Shown here one piece after another: positions 50,395 through 61,118 of a stretch of 64,000 bases of DNA. This DNA is from Mycosarcoma maydis (lineage: Eukaryota; Basidiomycota; Ustilaginomycetes; Ustilaginales), in assembly GCF_000328475.2 (NCBI RefSeq), contig NC_026478.1, positions 992,001 to 1,056,000 of the forward strand, given 5' to 3'. Under the pieces are notes generated by a model. It was not told the origin of the DNA, did not search any database, and saw only the letters and a program-made list of their open reading frames with translations. Position numbers and translations under genes: made by a program. Numbering within the stretch: the first letter of the stretch is position 1; the number at the start of each line of letters is the position of its first letter.

Positions 50395-51954
50395 ATGGTC
50401 GACTCGATTGCACAACAGACTGCGCTCAAATCGCCTCCATCGTCAGACAAGGGTGATCTCGATGACGCGGTCAATGTCACCTCGCCTTACCACATCTCCT
50501 CTACCCCTTACCAGGGTGAGAATGCCAAAGCTGCAGCTCTCGCAGCCTCCGCTTCGGACATCACCCCCCTCGAACGAAAGAAAGTGCTCCGCAAGATCGA
50601 CACCATCCTCATGCCGCTCATGTGTGTTGCCGTCTTGCTTCAATTTCTCGACAAGACTTCGCTCAACTACGCCTCGCTCCTAGGTATCAAAAAAGATACA
50701 AACCTCAAGGGTCAAGAATACTCGTGGTTGGGATCCTTCTTCTACGTTGGCTACCTGATCGCTTCGCCTGTTCACGGTTTCTTTTTGCAAAAAGTCAACC
50801 TCACGCGCTACGTAGCAGCTTGCATCGCGCTCTGGGCCATCTCACTTGGCTCGCATGCGGCATGCAAAACCTATGGCCAACTGTTGGCGGTTCGCTTCCT
50901 CCTCGGTTGGTTCGAAGCCGCTTTGACTCCGTCGTTCATCTTGCTCACCGGACGCTTCTACACAAAGCAGGAACAGGTGACACGAACCTCGATCTGGTTT
51001 GCCAATAACGGTTGGGCTCAGATCCTCGGAGGTGGTATCTCGTATGCTCTGCAGGTGCAAAAGCCTTCGCACCTCAAGGTGTGGCAGCAAATGTTTCTAA
51101 TCCTGGGAGGCATTGCGTTCATCTTTGGCATCATAGTACTTCTCTTCATGCCTGATTCGCCAGCAACCATCCGGTACCTCAACGAACGCGAACGTCAGGT
51201 TGCAGTGCACCGTATCAAGGAAAACAAGTCGGGTATTCACGACACAAAGTGGAAGTGGGAGCAGTTCTGGGAGGCAATCCGCGACCCGAGGCTCTACATG
51301 TTCTTCCTCGCCGTCTGCAGTGCCAACATTGCCAACGGAGGTGTGTCGAATTTCTCGAGCGCCATCATCTCGGCTTTTCACTACGACAACAAGACGACCG
51401 CGCTTCTCGGTATGGCTCCTGGTGCCATGGAAGTGGTCGCTGTTTACTTTGGCGCTTGGCTCTCTTACAAGACGCGCACGCGTGTGATTCCAGGCGTACT
51501 CATGTTCGCTTTCGCCATCGTAGGTGGCTGCATGATGATCGCCGTCCCTGCTGCTCACAAGGCTGTTCGCTTCACCGGATTCGTCATCGTCTACTGCTAC
51601 CCGGTCGCCAGTCCTTTCTTGTACAGTTGGCTCAGTGGTAGTGTTTCCGGAACCACAAAGAGAATCGTCTTCAATGCATGGCTTCAAGTCGGATACTCGG
51701 TCGGTAACCTCATCGGACCTCAAACGTACCGCGCCAAAGATGCGCCCAACTATGTGCCCGCGAAAATCACTCTCGTAGCCATGTTCGGCTTTGCATCTCT
51801 TTGCTTGATCGCCATCGGCTCAACCCATTATCTGTGGAACAAGCAAAATGGCACACTCGACGACAGTCCCGAGGGCGCAAAGGTCATCGAAGATCACGAA
51901 GACCTAACCGATTTGACCGATAAGCAGCGTTCAAATTTCAGATACCCTTACTAG
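50395..51954 (+). CDS. MFS permease, Dal5/Tna1 (anion:cation symporter) type
   Basis: ATG 50395 (MVDSIAQQTALKSPPSSDK) gives 519 residues. About 75 hydrophilic residues precede the first helix (PLMCVAVLLQFLDKTSLNYA). Twelve helices are expected. Family features include the loop-2/3 region ASPVHGFFLQKVNLTRYVAA, the helix 4-5 segment GWFEAALTPSFILLTGRFYT, and the central loop MPDSPATIRYLNERERQ. The Dal5/Tna1 group carries organic anions such as allantoate, nicotinate, pantothenate or biotin precursors; the substrate cannot be read from the sequence. The frame is open 46 codons above the chosen start (GTG/ATG-rich, hydrophobic), but ATG 50395 has the better context (CAAAGATGG) and gives the usual hydrophilic N-terminus. 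The gene is convergent with the GH36 gene. Confidence 0.9.
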   Translation: MVDSIAQQTALKSPPSSDKGDLDDAVNVTSPYHISSTPYQGENAKAAALAASASDITPLERKKVLRKIDTILMPLMCVAVLLQFLDKTSLNYASLLGIKKDTNLKGQEYSWLGSFFYVGYLIASPVHGFFLQKVNLTRYVAACIALWAISLGSHAACKTYGQLLAVRFLLGWFEAALTPSFILLTGRFYTKQEQVTRTSIWFANNGWAQILGGGISYALQVQKPSHLKVWQQMFLILGGIAFIFGIIVLLFMPDSPATIRYLNERERQVAVHRIKENKSGIHDTKWKWEQFWEAIRDPRLYMFFLAVCSANIANGGVSNFSSAIISAFHYDNKTTALLGMAPGAMEVVAVYFGAWLSYKTRTRVIPGVLMFAFAIVGGCMMIAVPAAHKAVRFTGFVIVYCYPVASPFLYSWLSGSVSGTTKRIVFNAWLQVGYSVGNLIGPQTYRAKDAPNYVPAKITLVAMFGFASLCLIAIGSTHYLWNKQNGTLDDSPEGAKVIEDHEDLTDLTDKQRSNFRYPY

Positions 51955-52276
51955 ATGAGTTGCTGATCAACAATGTTCTGGCAAGACGCACCATGCCCAA
52001 CAGGATGATCTTTAGAGGAGGATGCGTCTTTGTAAATTTACTCTTCATGCTATGCCCGACGATACAAAGTGTTCACTGCACTGTTTCAATCTGCGCTTCG
52101 TTTTTGGCCCGAATCTAGACCGTGCAGCTCAGAGCATTGAGAAGCAAGCGGCTGCACCGATTCGTGATTGCTCCGGTGCCAGTGCTATACGTTCTGGCAT
52201 TTCAGCAAGTGATAAAATCCTGTGACCGCATCATCGCACCCCAAGTCACACTAATCGCATGACCATTGAGTAAGGA
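51955..52276. other. Convergent 3' gap between MFS and GH36 genes
   Basis: No gene is seen. It contains one GATTCGTGATT copy near 52159-52169. Confidence 0.6.
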
Positions 52277-55200
52277 TCAAATCGGCGCGCTAACGAACAG
52301 CGACACACTGACGGGCGCAGACAGCGTCTGCAAAAAAGTCTCATCCTGGTCCCCTTTCCAAGCTTTCATGTCAACTTGAACGCAGAAAGCACTCTTACCA
52401 ACGTGTCCCAAGCAATGTTCGAGATGAACCTGCTCGATAAGAATCCATGGTGTCGAGGCACAGTCGTATCTGGTGCGGTCGATCTTGCACGTCTTGATCG
52501 AGTCGGGACTAGAGCAGACGACAAGCAAACTAATCTTGGCAGCTATGTCGACGAGCGCTGTGACTACGACGTCTGGTTTAGCTGTGGTGCGGATTGTGGC
52601 TGAGCGAGGTGTTTCGGGAAGAGGCTGCAGACTTGGCTTGGGAGAGACGAGTGGAGACTTGGTGAGCGACACGTGACAATCGCGGAGTGGGGCCATAGTG
52701 CGAGAGATCACGCAGCGTTTGAGCGTGGCCATTGCATCGATCGGTTGCAATCGTACCGTTTGGAGCGCCTTGCCGTCGAGTCTCTCGTTATTCTGTTCTT
52801 TTCTTGTCGTTTCCAAAAACGGCAGCCAAGATGTCTTCTTTGCGCTCTCAGCGCGTGCGTGCGCCAGTATTGATGTCCAAGATGCAAGCACAAGTAGTGC
52901 AAACACAAACAGAGTTTGAAGCTTGTCCAGCATGCCAATCATAGCGTCGACAAGCTTGGCACGAGGGTTCCTACTTTCGCCTACGCTGCGCTTGCTTTGG
53001 CCGCAAGTTTGAATCATGCCCATGATCATGGTGTGCAGCGTCGCGAATACTCCGTTAATCAGAGCAAGCGACACGACGAGCACTCGAGCGCCACCATCCG
53101 ATCTGTGCATCAACGTGTCGACTGCAGATTCAACAAGGCTAGACTCATCCTTGCTCGCAACATCAATATCCATAGATGCGAGAGAACGGTCTGTGCTGAT
53201 GGAGCGGGACCAACGGTTTTGTTGATGCGATGATCTCGGAGATTGTGACTGGTAGGAACGCCTCCTTCCTTGTCTTTTTCTATCCTTGTCAGGATCCAGT
53301 GCAGCAATGGTGACCGCATGGACCGCTTTGGGTGCCATGAAGTGCTCGGTGGCGCCAAGAAAGGCTATGCTGACTCCTTGAACCATTGTCGTGAGTAATG
53401 GCGAGATACTCAACACATCCCAGGATCCTGATGCAAGTGTTACAGGGAGCGAGTGGCTCACCTCTGCCTCCTGGCATTTATCGCTTGTGAGGAGGCACAC
53501 CTTTCCCGATCGGAAGCTTCTGACAGCATAGTAGGTGTACAGCTGGCTCGACACAAGTCCGTTATCAGCTTGCATGCTGAACAGCTGTGTGAGATCAAGA
53601 ACGTCGAAGCTCTCAGCGTGATTCGCGCGGAGATTCCAAACGCCGATGGTCGCGCTCGATGTACTTTCGTGTCGGACGAAGAGCTTCAGCGCCGGCCCAA
53701 CACCGTTGCCGATGAGATCGCCAAAGACACAATCAGCTAGCAAGTTGCCAGTCGCTTGCACAGGTATCCTCGTTCCTTCGTTTGACAATGCCGTAGGCGA
53801 CACCAGAGCGCTTAGAGCGGTGTGCTGCGGAGCATGGGCTTTGTCCGAAATCCACAGGCGCGCATCTGTGAATGCTCGGAAACTTGCATGGTATCCGGTG
53901 TAGTCGAGATCATTTGCGATGTCCTCTGAAATTGCGCCACTGTCGGAACAGTGAGAAAGCATATCAGCATCACAAGTATGCCCCGGAAGCAGTAAGGAGT
54001 TGTAAGAATGGTGTGCCAGGTGGTGACGATGCGCATCCGGAATTGTCGGGAAGAAGTCATCCGTGCTGCGTATGACCATGCCTTTTGTACGAAGTGTTCG
54101 GAGCGTATTTGTGAGATTCGATGTGAAGCCCATCGAATGAATCACGCCGCCTGGTGTGCCAAAATAGCGTGTGGCAGCTCCTTCCATCGCTTCAAACGCC
54201 GCCTGGCCAAGCGCAGTTGCAGTGAGGCTTGGTGCAGAGCGGCCAAAACCGACAGAGTCGGGCTTATCTGCAATCCATTCCCATTCAGCCTGAGCGTCGA
54301 TCTTGACAAAATCCACGCCGCTCTCACGCAAAGAGTGGAATGCGCGGTCCCAAAACAGATGCAGGTCGAGCTCCGTAGCTGGAATAAACCAGTCCCGACT
54401 GACCCGGCGGAATGGATCCTCACATCGAGCATGACGGAGCGGTGCACTGAGGCCAGCAGCGATAGACCCATCGGGATGAATTCCGTCCCAGTGCCCTGCC
54501 AAGGTCATCCAGCAGCCAATAGAGCTGATGCCGGGGAACCTCCGTCGGATATAGGAGGTGTAGCGAGCAAGGACACCAGTGCTCCTTGCATCAGCACAAG
54601 CTTCCTCATTCTCTTCAAGGTCAAGCATGGCTGGGTCCATGTCAAAGCTGTTGAGTCGTCCACGATCGTCCAAACCTCGTGTAACATCTTGCCAACCATC
54701 ATCAATGAGCAAGGCCACAATGGAACCTTTACCCAAACGCTTCTCTGCCGCTTCCAGAGCAGCAATCACCTCGGATAGGTATGGGCGTCGCTCAGCATTC
54801 TGCATCGCTTCCCAGGTGCAGAAGCCAAGTCCATTCTCGACCCGTGAAGGTTGCTGTTGAATGCCAATCTGGACTGTACGATCGCGGTTAACAGTCGATG
54901 CGTCAGCTTGTTCTTCTGACTTCATGGAAGCTTCCTGTATCGAAGGAAGGCACATGGAGCTTGCCGAGCTTAGACTCGTTTGAATACTATCGACCAGTGT
55001 AGAGTCAGAGAAGAACGAGGAATTGGTCGGATCGAGCTCTTCATTTGCATATGGGAGCGAGGGTAGGACGAGGTCGAGTGAAAGAGATGAGCTGGCATCA
55101 AGCAGATGTTTCGCTGACCAAGATAAACCCAGCGGTTCATGGACATATGTTCGAATCAGCGTTGCAGCATAAGAGCGACATATGGCAATGGCTTGTTTGA

Positions 55201-56077
55201 GGTCAGCAGCCGTGCCAAGAGCCAGTGCCACTTTGGCTTGCGAGGCGCCATCTCCAAGTATCTCAAAGTGTACGTGATTTCCCACGCAGGAGCTGCGCAC
55301 CAATCGCGCGGGACGAATAGCATCGTCGAAGACCGGCAGAATTATCAGCACCTCGTTGCTAGCAGATCGAGATAGCTCGAGGATGATCAGGTTGGACCCA
55401 AAATCTGAAGATATCTTAGAAAGCGACCCAAAACGTCTGGATGTGCACCACGTCGATTTGGTCCTCTCCACCACTATGCCGGATTCGACATTGTCTGTGT
55501 TGATGCTGAAAGCGACGCTGCCCTGATTATGATTGCGTGAGACTGCGAGACTAGCAAGGATCACGCTATTGTCGGCATCGCGAGACGATTCATTTTCTTC
55601 GCTTAGCTTGAGATCGGTATTTAAACGAGGCTGCACTAGCTCACGAAAACCGTAGCGAGGTTGATGAAGGGGAGCTAGATGAATCTGTCCATCGTTGGAG
55701 GGGGATCCGAGCCAATCGATCATGCCATCCGGGTGAACGATACGATAGGTGAAGCTGAAGTTCTTGGTTGAAGCACCTTGGACACAGTTGACAGTAGTTG
55801 CAAAGACATAGCTGGTGTCGTCGCCAACGAACGGCTTCAGAGCAAGAAGAGGGACCGCCTTCCATACAGTCGATTGAGAGGAGGAGGCAGCGGCTGTTGT
55901 TTGCGAAACGGGCAGATTGGTCCAGAGCTCGAGACATGCTGCACCACTGGCCAGAGATACCGCATAGTCGTCCGCATGATAGTGTGCAGCGAAGGTGATA
56001 CCATGGTCACAGGCTTTGCGCTGCGAAATGGTGTGTGAGGAATCGAGTGCCGGTTGGAAAGTAGGTGACGAGCGCAT
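52277..56077 (-). CDS. Raffinose-synthase-like GH36 protein with membrane-helix extension
   Basis: This is an intronless frame of 1266 residues. An N-terminal beta-rich domain (about 1-340) precedes the barrel. GH36 raffinose synthase/alkaline alpha-galactosidase features include FCTWEAMQ, LLIDDGWQDV, GCWMTLAGHWDGIHPDG, the nucleophile-type Asp594 in DFVKIDAQ and the acid/base-type Asp673-Asp674 in RSTDDFFP. Plant homologues are near 780 residues; this protein continues for about 350 more. After a basic stretch (DKDRKRQGRRR) come a Ser-rich part and two hydrophobic segments (VLVVSLALINGVFATLHTMI and LFVFALLVLASWTSILAHA), which may anchor it in a membrane. No N-terminal signal peptide is evident. 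An alpha-galactoside hydrolase or transferase role is inferred; the natural substrate in a fungus is unknown to me. Confidence 0.87.
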   Translation of the reverse strand: MRSSPTFQPALDSSHTISQRKACDHGITFAAHYHADDYAVSLASGAACLELWTNLPVSQTTAAASSSQSTVWKAVPLLALKPFVGDDTSYVFATTVNCVQGASTKNFSFTYRIVHPDGMIDWLGSPSNDGQIHLAPLHQPRYGFRELVQPRLNTDLKLSEENESSRDADNSVILASLAVSRNHNQGSVAFSINTDNVESGIVVERTKSTWCTSRRFGSLSKISSDFGSNLIILELSRSASNEVLIILPVFDDAIRPARLVRSSCVGNHVHFEILGDGASQAKVALALGTAADLKQAIAICRSYAATLIRTYVHEPLGLSWSAKHLLDASSSLSLDLVLPSLPYANEELDPTNSSFFSDSTLVDSIQTSLSSASSMCLPSIQEASMKSEEQADASTVNRDRTVQIGIQQQPSRVENGLGFCTWEAMQNAERRPYLSEVIAALEAAEKRLGKGSIVALLIDDGWQDVTRGLDDRGRLNSFDMDPAMLDLEENEEACADARSTGVLARYTSYIRRRFPGISSIGCWMTLAGHWDGIHPDGSIAAGLSAPLRHARCEDPFRRVSRDWFIPATELDLHLFWDRAFHSLRESGVDFVKIDAQAEWEWIADKPDSVGFGRSAPSLTATALGQAAFEAMEGAATRYFGTPGGVIHSMGFTSNLTNTLRTLRTKGMVIRSTDDFFPTIPDAHRHHLAHHSYNSLLLPGHTCDADMLSHCSDSGAISEDIANDLDYTGYHASFRAFTDARLWISDKAHAPQHTALSALVSPTALSNEGTRIPVQATGNLLADCVFGDLIGNGVGPALKLFVRHESTSSATIGVWNLRANHAESFDVLDLTQLFSMQADNGLVSSQLYTYYAVRSFRSGKVCLLTSDKCQEAEVSHSLPVTLASGSWDVLSISPLLTTMVQGVSIAFLGATEHFMAPKAVHAVTIAALDPDKDRKRQGRRRSYQSQSPRSSHQQNRWSRSISTDRSLASMDIDVASKDESSLVESAVDTLMHRSDGGARVLVVSLALINGVFATLHTMIMGMIQTCGQSKRSVGESRNPRAKLVDAMIGMLDKLQTLFVFALLVLASWTSILAHARAESAKKTSWLPFLETTRKEQNNERLDGKALQTVRLQPIDAMATLKRCVISRTMAPLRDCHVSLTKSPLVSPKPSLQPLPETPRSATIRTTAKPDVVVTALVDIAAKISLLVVCSSPDSIKTCKIDRTRYDCASTPWILIEQVHLEHCLGHVGKSAFCVQVDMKAWKGDQDETFLQTLSAPVSVSLFVSAPI

Positions 56078-57917
56078 CGCGAAGGAAACGAGCCTGACGG
56101 CCAGCGTGATGTCGAGTTGATGAGGATGGGTCGGTCAGGGGCCTGGACGGTCCCTAGCACCTACTGTATATAGCAGTCGATCGACGTCTCAGATGAGTGA
56201 GGGGAAGAGGAACACCGAGAGTTTCAACGTATAATTTGGGCAGAATAAGGGAGCTGACATACGAATCGTGAATGTGGCTTTTCGGATTGCTTCGCAGGTG
56301 CCAAAACCGACGCCAGCGCACAAGGACAGAAGCCAGACAGCGGTGAGTGAAGCGGTGGACCTCGGAGAAGCCAAAATCGGAATCCGCAACAATGAACGAA
56401 GTTAGGTCTCAGCCGGCATCAAAAGCGATAGCGGTGAGACTATGATTGGCTCTGTAGTGAATGTGATTTCAGAAGCCGGCATTAAGGTCGAAAGTGCATC
56501 TTCTTGGTGATGGACGTGGAGACATTTGTGATTGATGCAGGGTACAACAGTTTCAGTGTTGCTGTCAACAGTCGCCTTCAAGGATCACGATCCGCGATCT
56601 TGTAGGAGCATGCAGCACAAGTTTCGATGCGTGTGTGTCTAGTGAAGAATAACTAGGAGTCGACGGTCAGTGCGGCCTCTTCGGGGTTGACTGGCACGAC
56701 CCGAGAAAGACCTTAACCTCTTGCGCTCGTGTGGCGCAGGTATGTAGTTGTGGCTTACCATCATCGATGTCCGAATGATTGACAGCTTGCAAGACAACAA
56801 CCGTGAACAGCATTCGAAATTCTTACATCGTCAGAGACCTCGCACGTCGCACGTCGGCGTTGGAATCCAGCTGCAGGCTGCAAAGTCATGCAGAGATCGA
56901 TTGACACGTGGGTGATGGTGCCACTACATCTGCGCGGGTCGCTGTGCGCAAATCCTCTAGCTGCCGCTTGGTCGCAAACGTCGGGATCGAAGTCTCGGCG
57001 TCCACGGTTTGGCGGTACCTGTCTTTCAGTTGCCTCCATATTCAAATGATGAAGAGACGCGTCTTCATCAAGCGCGTTAAAGCTTGGTGACTGAATTTCC
57101 AATCAAGAGTCGTGAGTGTGAGCGTAACTTACTGTATGTATACTGTATTTGATAGCTGTAGCTGATCGAAATCACAGACGAACAAGACGGACGATCGTGA
57201 CCGAACTGACAGGTCGAATCATGACGCGACGAGCGGTTTTGATCGAGCAAGGCAAGGCTCTGATAGCCGCGAGGAAGGAGTAGAACATTTTACGATTGCA
57301 AGCCACGAACCCTGCCGTGACTGTGTTCACGCTTAAGTTATTCCTCTGGGTAGATTAAATCTAAGTGATAGAGAACGGTCAAGGATAGTCGAAAACAACA
57401 CAAGGCGATGGCACCTGAGAAATTCGCTGCGAGGCTCACAAGGCTTACGAATTTCGCTTGCATGTCAAGCTCACTCAGTCGTGATTTGAAAACGATCTGG
57501 AATCGTGAGTATGCATCACGCATGGCCGAGGCGGGGCTCCAATTCTCCTTGATGAATGCATGCTGTATATGTCCCCAACGAATCCGTTCCTATCGATGCA
57601 GCAAGAACCGAGCACCATTCACGATTCGCAATTAATGGACGGTTTCGTCACAGTCACAAGTGTTTTTATTTGTCATTCGCTTTCCTCAAAAGCCTGACAG
57701 GGATACGGACACCTTCACCCGCTCTCTTGAACCCGTTGGATGTAACAGAGATCATCGCAGAACTGCGTTCGAATCTTGACTGTGAAATAAGTCAATCTTT
57801 TTCATCGCAGTCGAAGCTGTTGGGAAAGGGCAGGTTTGTCCTTCCGTGTGTTCCTGGTGGGATTTCTATCAGCACTAGATGCTACAGTTTGTGCAAGCAT
57901 CACTGATGCAAGCGCGG
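56078..57917. other. Gene-free intergenic stretch, 1.8 kb
   Basis: It lies between the GH36 start and the deubiquitinase stop. A heptamer-like CCATTCACGATTCGCAATT occurs near 57612-57630 and single copies elsewhere. No gene is recognised on either strand. Confidence 0.55.
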
Positions 57918-60900
57918 TCAGCTCTTCCGACCAAACCCAAACGTCTTGCTGAACGTTCTCGTCGAGATACTAGACTTGCGCGTCGGAAGACCTGTATCTT
58001 CCGCTCCACCGACTACGTTCGTACTACCGTTGGACAGGTGCTGCATCGAGTTGCGTTTCGACTGAGCCGCTGACGAGGCCGACGGCGAAGATGAATTGAA
58101 CAGATTCAACAACATGCCTTCCTTCCTCTCGCCCTTGTCCGTTGTTGGTGACAAGGGTGTATAGCTCGATGATGCTCTTCGTGCCATCTTCGCTTGTGAC
58201 TTCTGTGTCTTGGATGACAGGAAACGCTCCAGAGGCGCGAACCCACTACCTGACGACGCCTCACGTTGTGGCGCTATCGAGGATGACGCCGCCAGCGTGT
58301 TGGGAACGACCGCAGTTGGTGTCAACAAAACTCGAGTACCATCTTTCGGTCCGGTTACGAACGGGCCACTAGATATCGCCGCTTCTGACAAAATACCAGA
58401 CGAAGGAAAGCCCTCGGAAGCAGCACGCGCACGGCGATTCATTTCGCCACGCCTCAAGTTTTGCTCCCTAGTTTCACGGTTGGCCGCAGCATCCGACTGA
58501 TTCGCCATCATGCGTACGTACTTGGACTCGCTAGGTGACTCGGTAGTGGCACGGGTAGCGTTGGCATCTAAGACGGATGCTGATGCCGTAGTCATTGGCA
58601 ACAAGGCATTACGCATCGGTGCAGCAGCCTCTGTTCCAGCGCTCGGCGAATCGGTGCGACTCGGAAGAGGGTGCATCGATGGCAGAGCAGAATGTTCTGT
58701 AGCCGGAGGCATGGACGATGAGGTCTTAATAGGTGTTACGCGGGAGGCAGCATCATTGGCGGTAGTCGAATGAGTCGAAACCGAGGCGTTGTCAGGTGTC
58801 GTACTGTCCACTTCGGCTACTGCTTGTCTCGCGAGGTCGCCATGAGCGGTCGAAGCTGACAATTCGGGTAGGCCAGACAGACCGCCCGTGACAACGTCCA
58901 TGGAGGACATGGTCTTTGGCCTTCTCCGAGACTGGCTGCCGGCGCGTTTTCGGAAGGACCCGAACCAGCTGTTTCCTCCTTGAGCCTCGGGCTGGCCCGT
59001 ACCGGCAGAAACAAGCGGGCTTCCTTCAGTAACCGAATTGAGACGCGTCTGATTTGCGGTTGCAGCTGCACCTGATCGGTCGGGCGAGATGTTGCTGCGA
59101 GGATCGGCACCACCTGGCACTTTGAGACCGGCTCTGCCCCTAGCTTCGCTGGCTGCGCCCGCAACGACTCGCTGCTGAGTTGACGCTTGAAGCGCAGGGT
59201 CCTCGAGGCCAAGGCCTTCAAAGTCCAGATCGACCGCCTGGTAGAAGAGCACGTAAGCGCTTCCGAGACCGGGGCGGTCGCCGTAGTACTTGGTGAGCTC
59301 TGCCTCGTCAATGTAGGTGACCACGTCGTCGTCGAACTGCACCCAGCGACCGCCAACTTTGATTACAGCAACGTAGTGTCCGTGGTGAGGGCCTGCGCCG
59401 ATGTGAACCACGATGGCACAGAGCTCGTATAGACGATCCGGATCTTCGGCATCGTCCGATGTATTGAAAAGCCGAAGCTCGAGCGGGAAAACTACGCGAT
59501 AGGCAAGTTTGACATAACGCTGCACCGTCTCCTCGTACTTGAAACGCTTGAGATGCAGCGCCAGCACGTTGGGAAGCTTTTTGATCTTCATGCGTTTCTC
59601 TGCTTCCTGCAAGCCTGAGCATGAATCGCAAAAGAACTTGTTCCGCGAACGCAGCATCTCCGAGGCTGAGAACTGACGCAAGCAGGAGGTCACAGACGAA
59701 TTCTTGTCAATGTCGATGGAAAGATCCAAGAAGCACTCGTCGCGAGAGGTGACGGTCTCACAAGTGAGGCAGCGAGTCTCATTGGTCAATACGCCTTCGA
59801 AAAGGCGATGTACGCATGTCTTGCCATTAGGAGCCACCTCCATAACATTGCGCTTGCGTTGCACGTCGACCGTCTTGTCTGAGCCATTCCTCATATTCCT
59901 CGAATTCGGGTAAGCATCGCGACTTTGCGATTTAACGCGGCTCTTTGCCTTATCAGCATCGATGAGATCTTCTCCGACCTTGTTGAGCACAAAGTTGAGC
60001 ATCTCGTGCGCATCCTGGTGCATGGTGCTGTCGAAAAGTACATTCTCACGCTTGAGCGTAGTCAGGAACGACTTGACCGCACCCGAGTCCACGGAAGGAA
60101 AGCCGGAGGCCAGCGTGCCTGCTGAGCTGGTCGAAATGGACAGATTAGGCGGTCCCGAACCGGCGACCGAATTAGGCATGATGGGGATGGCCTGAGCGGC
60201 TGTAGCACCGGCACCAACAGAAGCAGAAGAGACGAGATGGTTGCCTGCACCGACTCTGGCTGAGGAAGCGCCAGCGGTAGAAGGGCGACCACGGATGGAA
60301 GTTTTCCTGGCAATGGACGGATACTCTGCAGTGCCTGTTGCGGGAGGAGAAGGCGAAATGGGGCTCGCGAGGGGCAGTGGAGCAGGAGCTGTAGATCTGG
60401 TAGGCGATGACAATGCTTTCTGATAGCCTGACTGTTGGATAACCTCGAAGAGGTCGCGCAGCGACGCAAAAAGAGTATCCGAGGGAGGCACGCCGTCGAT
60501 GACTTGCGTTGCAGTATCTGGTGGAGTGCGAGAAGCGAGATCGCCGACGGAGTGGACACCACCCGTACTGCTCAAATCCGACCCGGATCGATCTCGACCT
60601 GAAGGTTTATAGCTGAGCACCGAGTCGCGGAAGGGACGACAAAAGTAGAGCGACTGGATTACCGAGTTGACGTAGCACGTATTGCCAAAGTTTTCCATGC
60701 CAAGCAGATATCCTCCTCCTTCGGCTGCATTCACAGGGATCTCGGACGGTTTACGAGATATGACCGAGGACTGCGTGGTTGAGGACGAAGAGGGAATGTA
60801 GCTGGTGCTGTGATGTGAAGTCGATCCGGGCATCATGCCTCCGAACAGAGGTGCGCTCGGGGCTGAGGGCTGTGTCAAAGAGTACGGATTGGCGTTGAGC

Positions 60901-61118
60901 GGTGCGCGCGGTCCAACTGGACTCATGGCGGTCGAGCCAGCCGATATGGACGAAGCTGTCGTGTGAGTGGTGGCGCCCGAAGTCGATGTGACATGACTTG
61001 TGCCGTTGGAGCTCGATGCGGGAGAGGCATTGTTGGATACAGAAGTGCCAGGAGAGCCAAGTGATGAGGAGGTGGAAGTCTGATTTACGCCTAAAAGGCC
61101 TTTCCAGTTAAACGACAT
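57918..61118 (-). CDS. Ubiquitin-specific protease, UBP9/13-CreB/USP12-46 type
   Basis: This is an intronless 1066-residue protein. A Ser/Thr-rich N-terminus (1-125) precedes the Cys box GNTCYVNSVIQSLYFCRPF, with catalytic Cys148. A Ser/Ala/Pro-rich insertion (about 170-335) splits the domain. It resumes at VKSFLTTLKRENVLFDSTMH and HQDAHEMLNFVLNKVGEDLI. The zinc-binding pairs in CLTCET and FFCDSCSGLQ are present, and the His box GPHHGHYVAVIK holds catalytic His581, followed by WVQFDDDVV. The spacing and sequence fit USP12/USP46, yeast Ubp9/Ubp13 and Aspergillus CreB, which act with WD40 partners; CreB works in carbon-catabolite regulation. Residues about 610-1066 are Ser/Thr-rich and unstructured-looking. 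The start MSFNWKGLLGVN is the first Met; the frame has no better upstream start. Confidence 0.93.
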   Translation of the reverse strand: MSFNWKGLLGVNQTSTSSSLGSPGTSVSNNASPASSSNGTSHVTSTSGATTHTTASSISAGSTAMSPVGPRAPLNANPYSLTQPSAPSAPLFGGMMPGSTSHHSTSYIPSSSSTTQSSVISRKPSEIPVNAAEGGGYLLGMENFGNTCYVNSVIQSLYFCRPFRDSVLSYKPSGRDRSGSDLSSTGGVHSVGDLASRTPPDTATQVIDGVPPSDTLFASLRDLFEVIQQSGYQKALSSPTRSTAPAPLPLASPISPSPPATGTAEYPSIARKTSIRGRPSTAGASSARVGAGNHLVSSASVGAGATAAQAIPIMPNSVAGSGPPNLSISTSSAGTLASGFPSVDSGAVKSFLTTLKRENVLFDSTMHQDAHEMLNFVLNKVGEDLIDADKAKSRVKSQSRDAYPNSRNMRNGSDKTVDVQRKRNVMEVAPNGKTCVHRLFEGVLTNETRCLTCETVTSRDECFLDLSIDIDKNSSVTSCLRQFSASEMLRSRNKFFCDSCSGLQEAEKRMKIKKLPNVLALHLKRFKYEETVQRYVKLAYRVVFPLELRLFNTSDDAEDPDRLYELCAIVVHIGAGPHHGHYVAVIKVGGRWVQFDDDVVTYIDEAELTKYYGDRPGLGSAYVLFYQAVDLDFEGLGLEDPALQASTQQRVVAGAASEARGRAGLKVPGGADPRSNISPDRSGAAATANQTRLNSVTEGSPLVSAGTGQPEAQGGNSWFGSFRKRAGSQSRRRPKTMSSMDVVTGGLSGLPELSASTAHGDLARQAVAEVDSTTPDNASVSTHSTTANDAASRVTPIKTSSSMPPATEHSALPSMHPLPSRTDSPSAGTEAAAPMRNALLPMTTASASVLDANATRATTESPSESKYVRMMANQSDAAANRETREQNLRRGEMNRRARAASEGFPSSGILSEAAISSGPFVTGPKDGTRVLLTPTAVVPNTLAASSSIAPQREASSGSGFAPLERFLSSKTQKSQAKMARRASSSYTPLSPTTDKGERKEGMLLNLFNSSSPSASSAAQSKRNSMQHLSNGSTNVVGGAEDTGLPTRKSSISTRTFSKTFGFGRKS

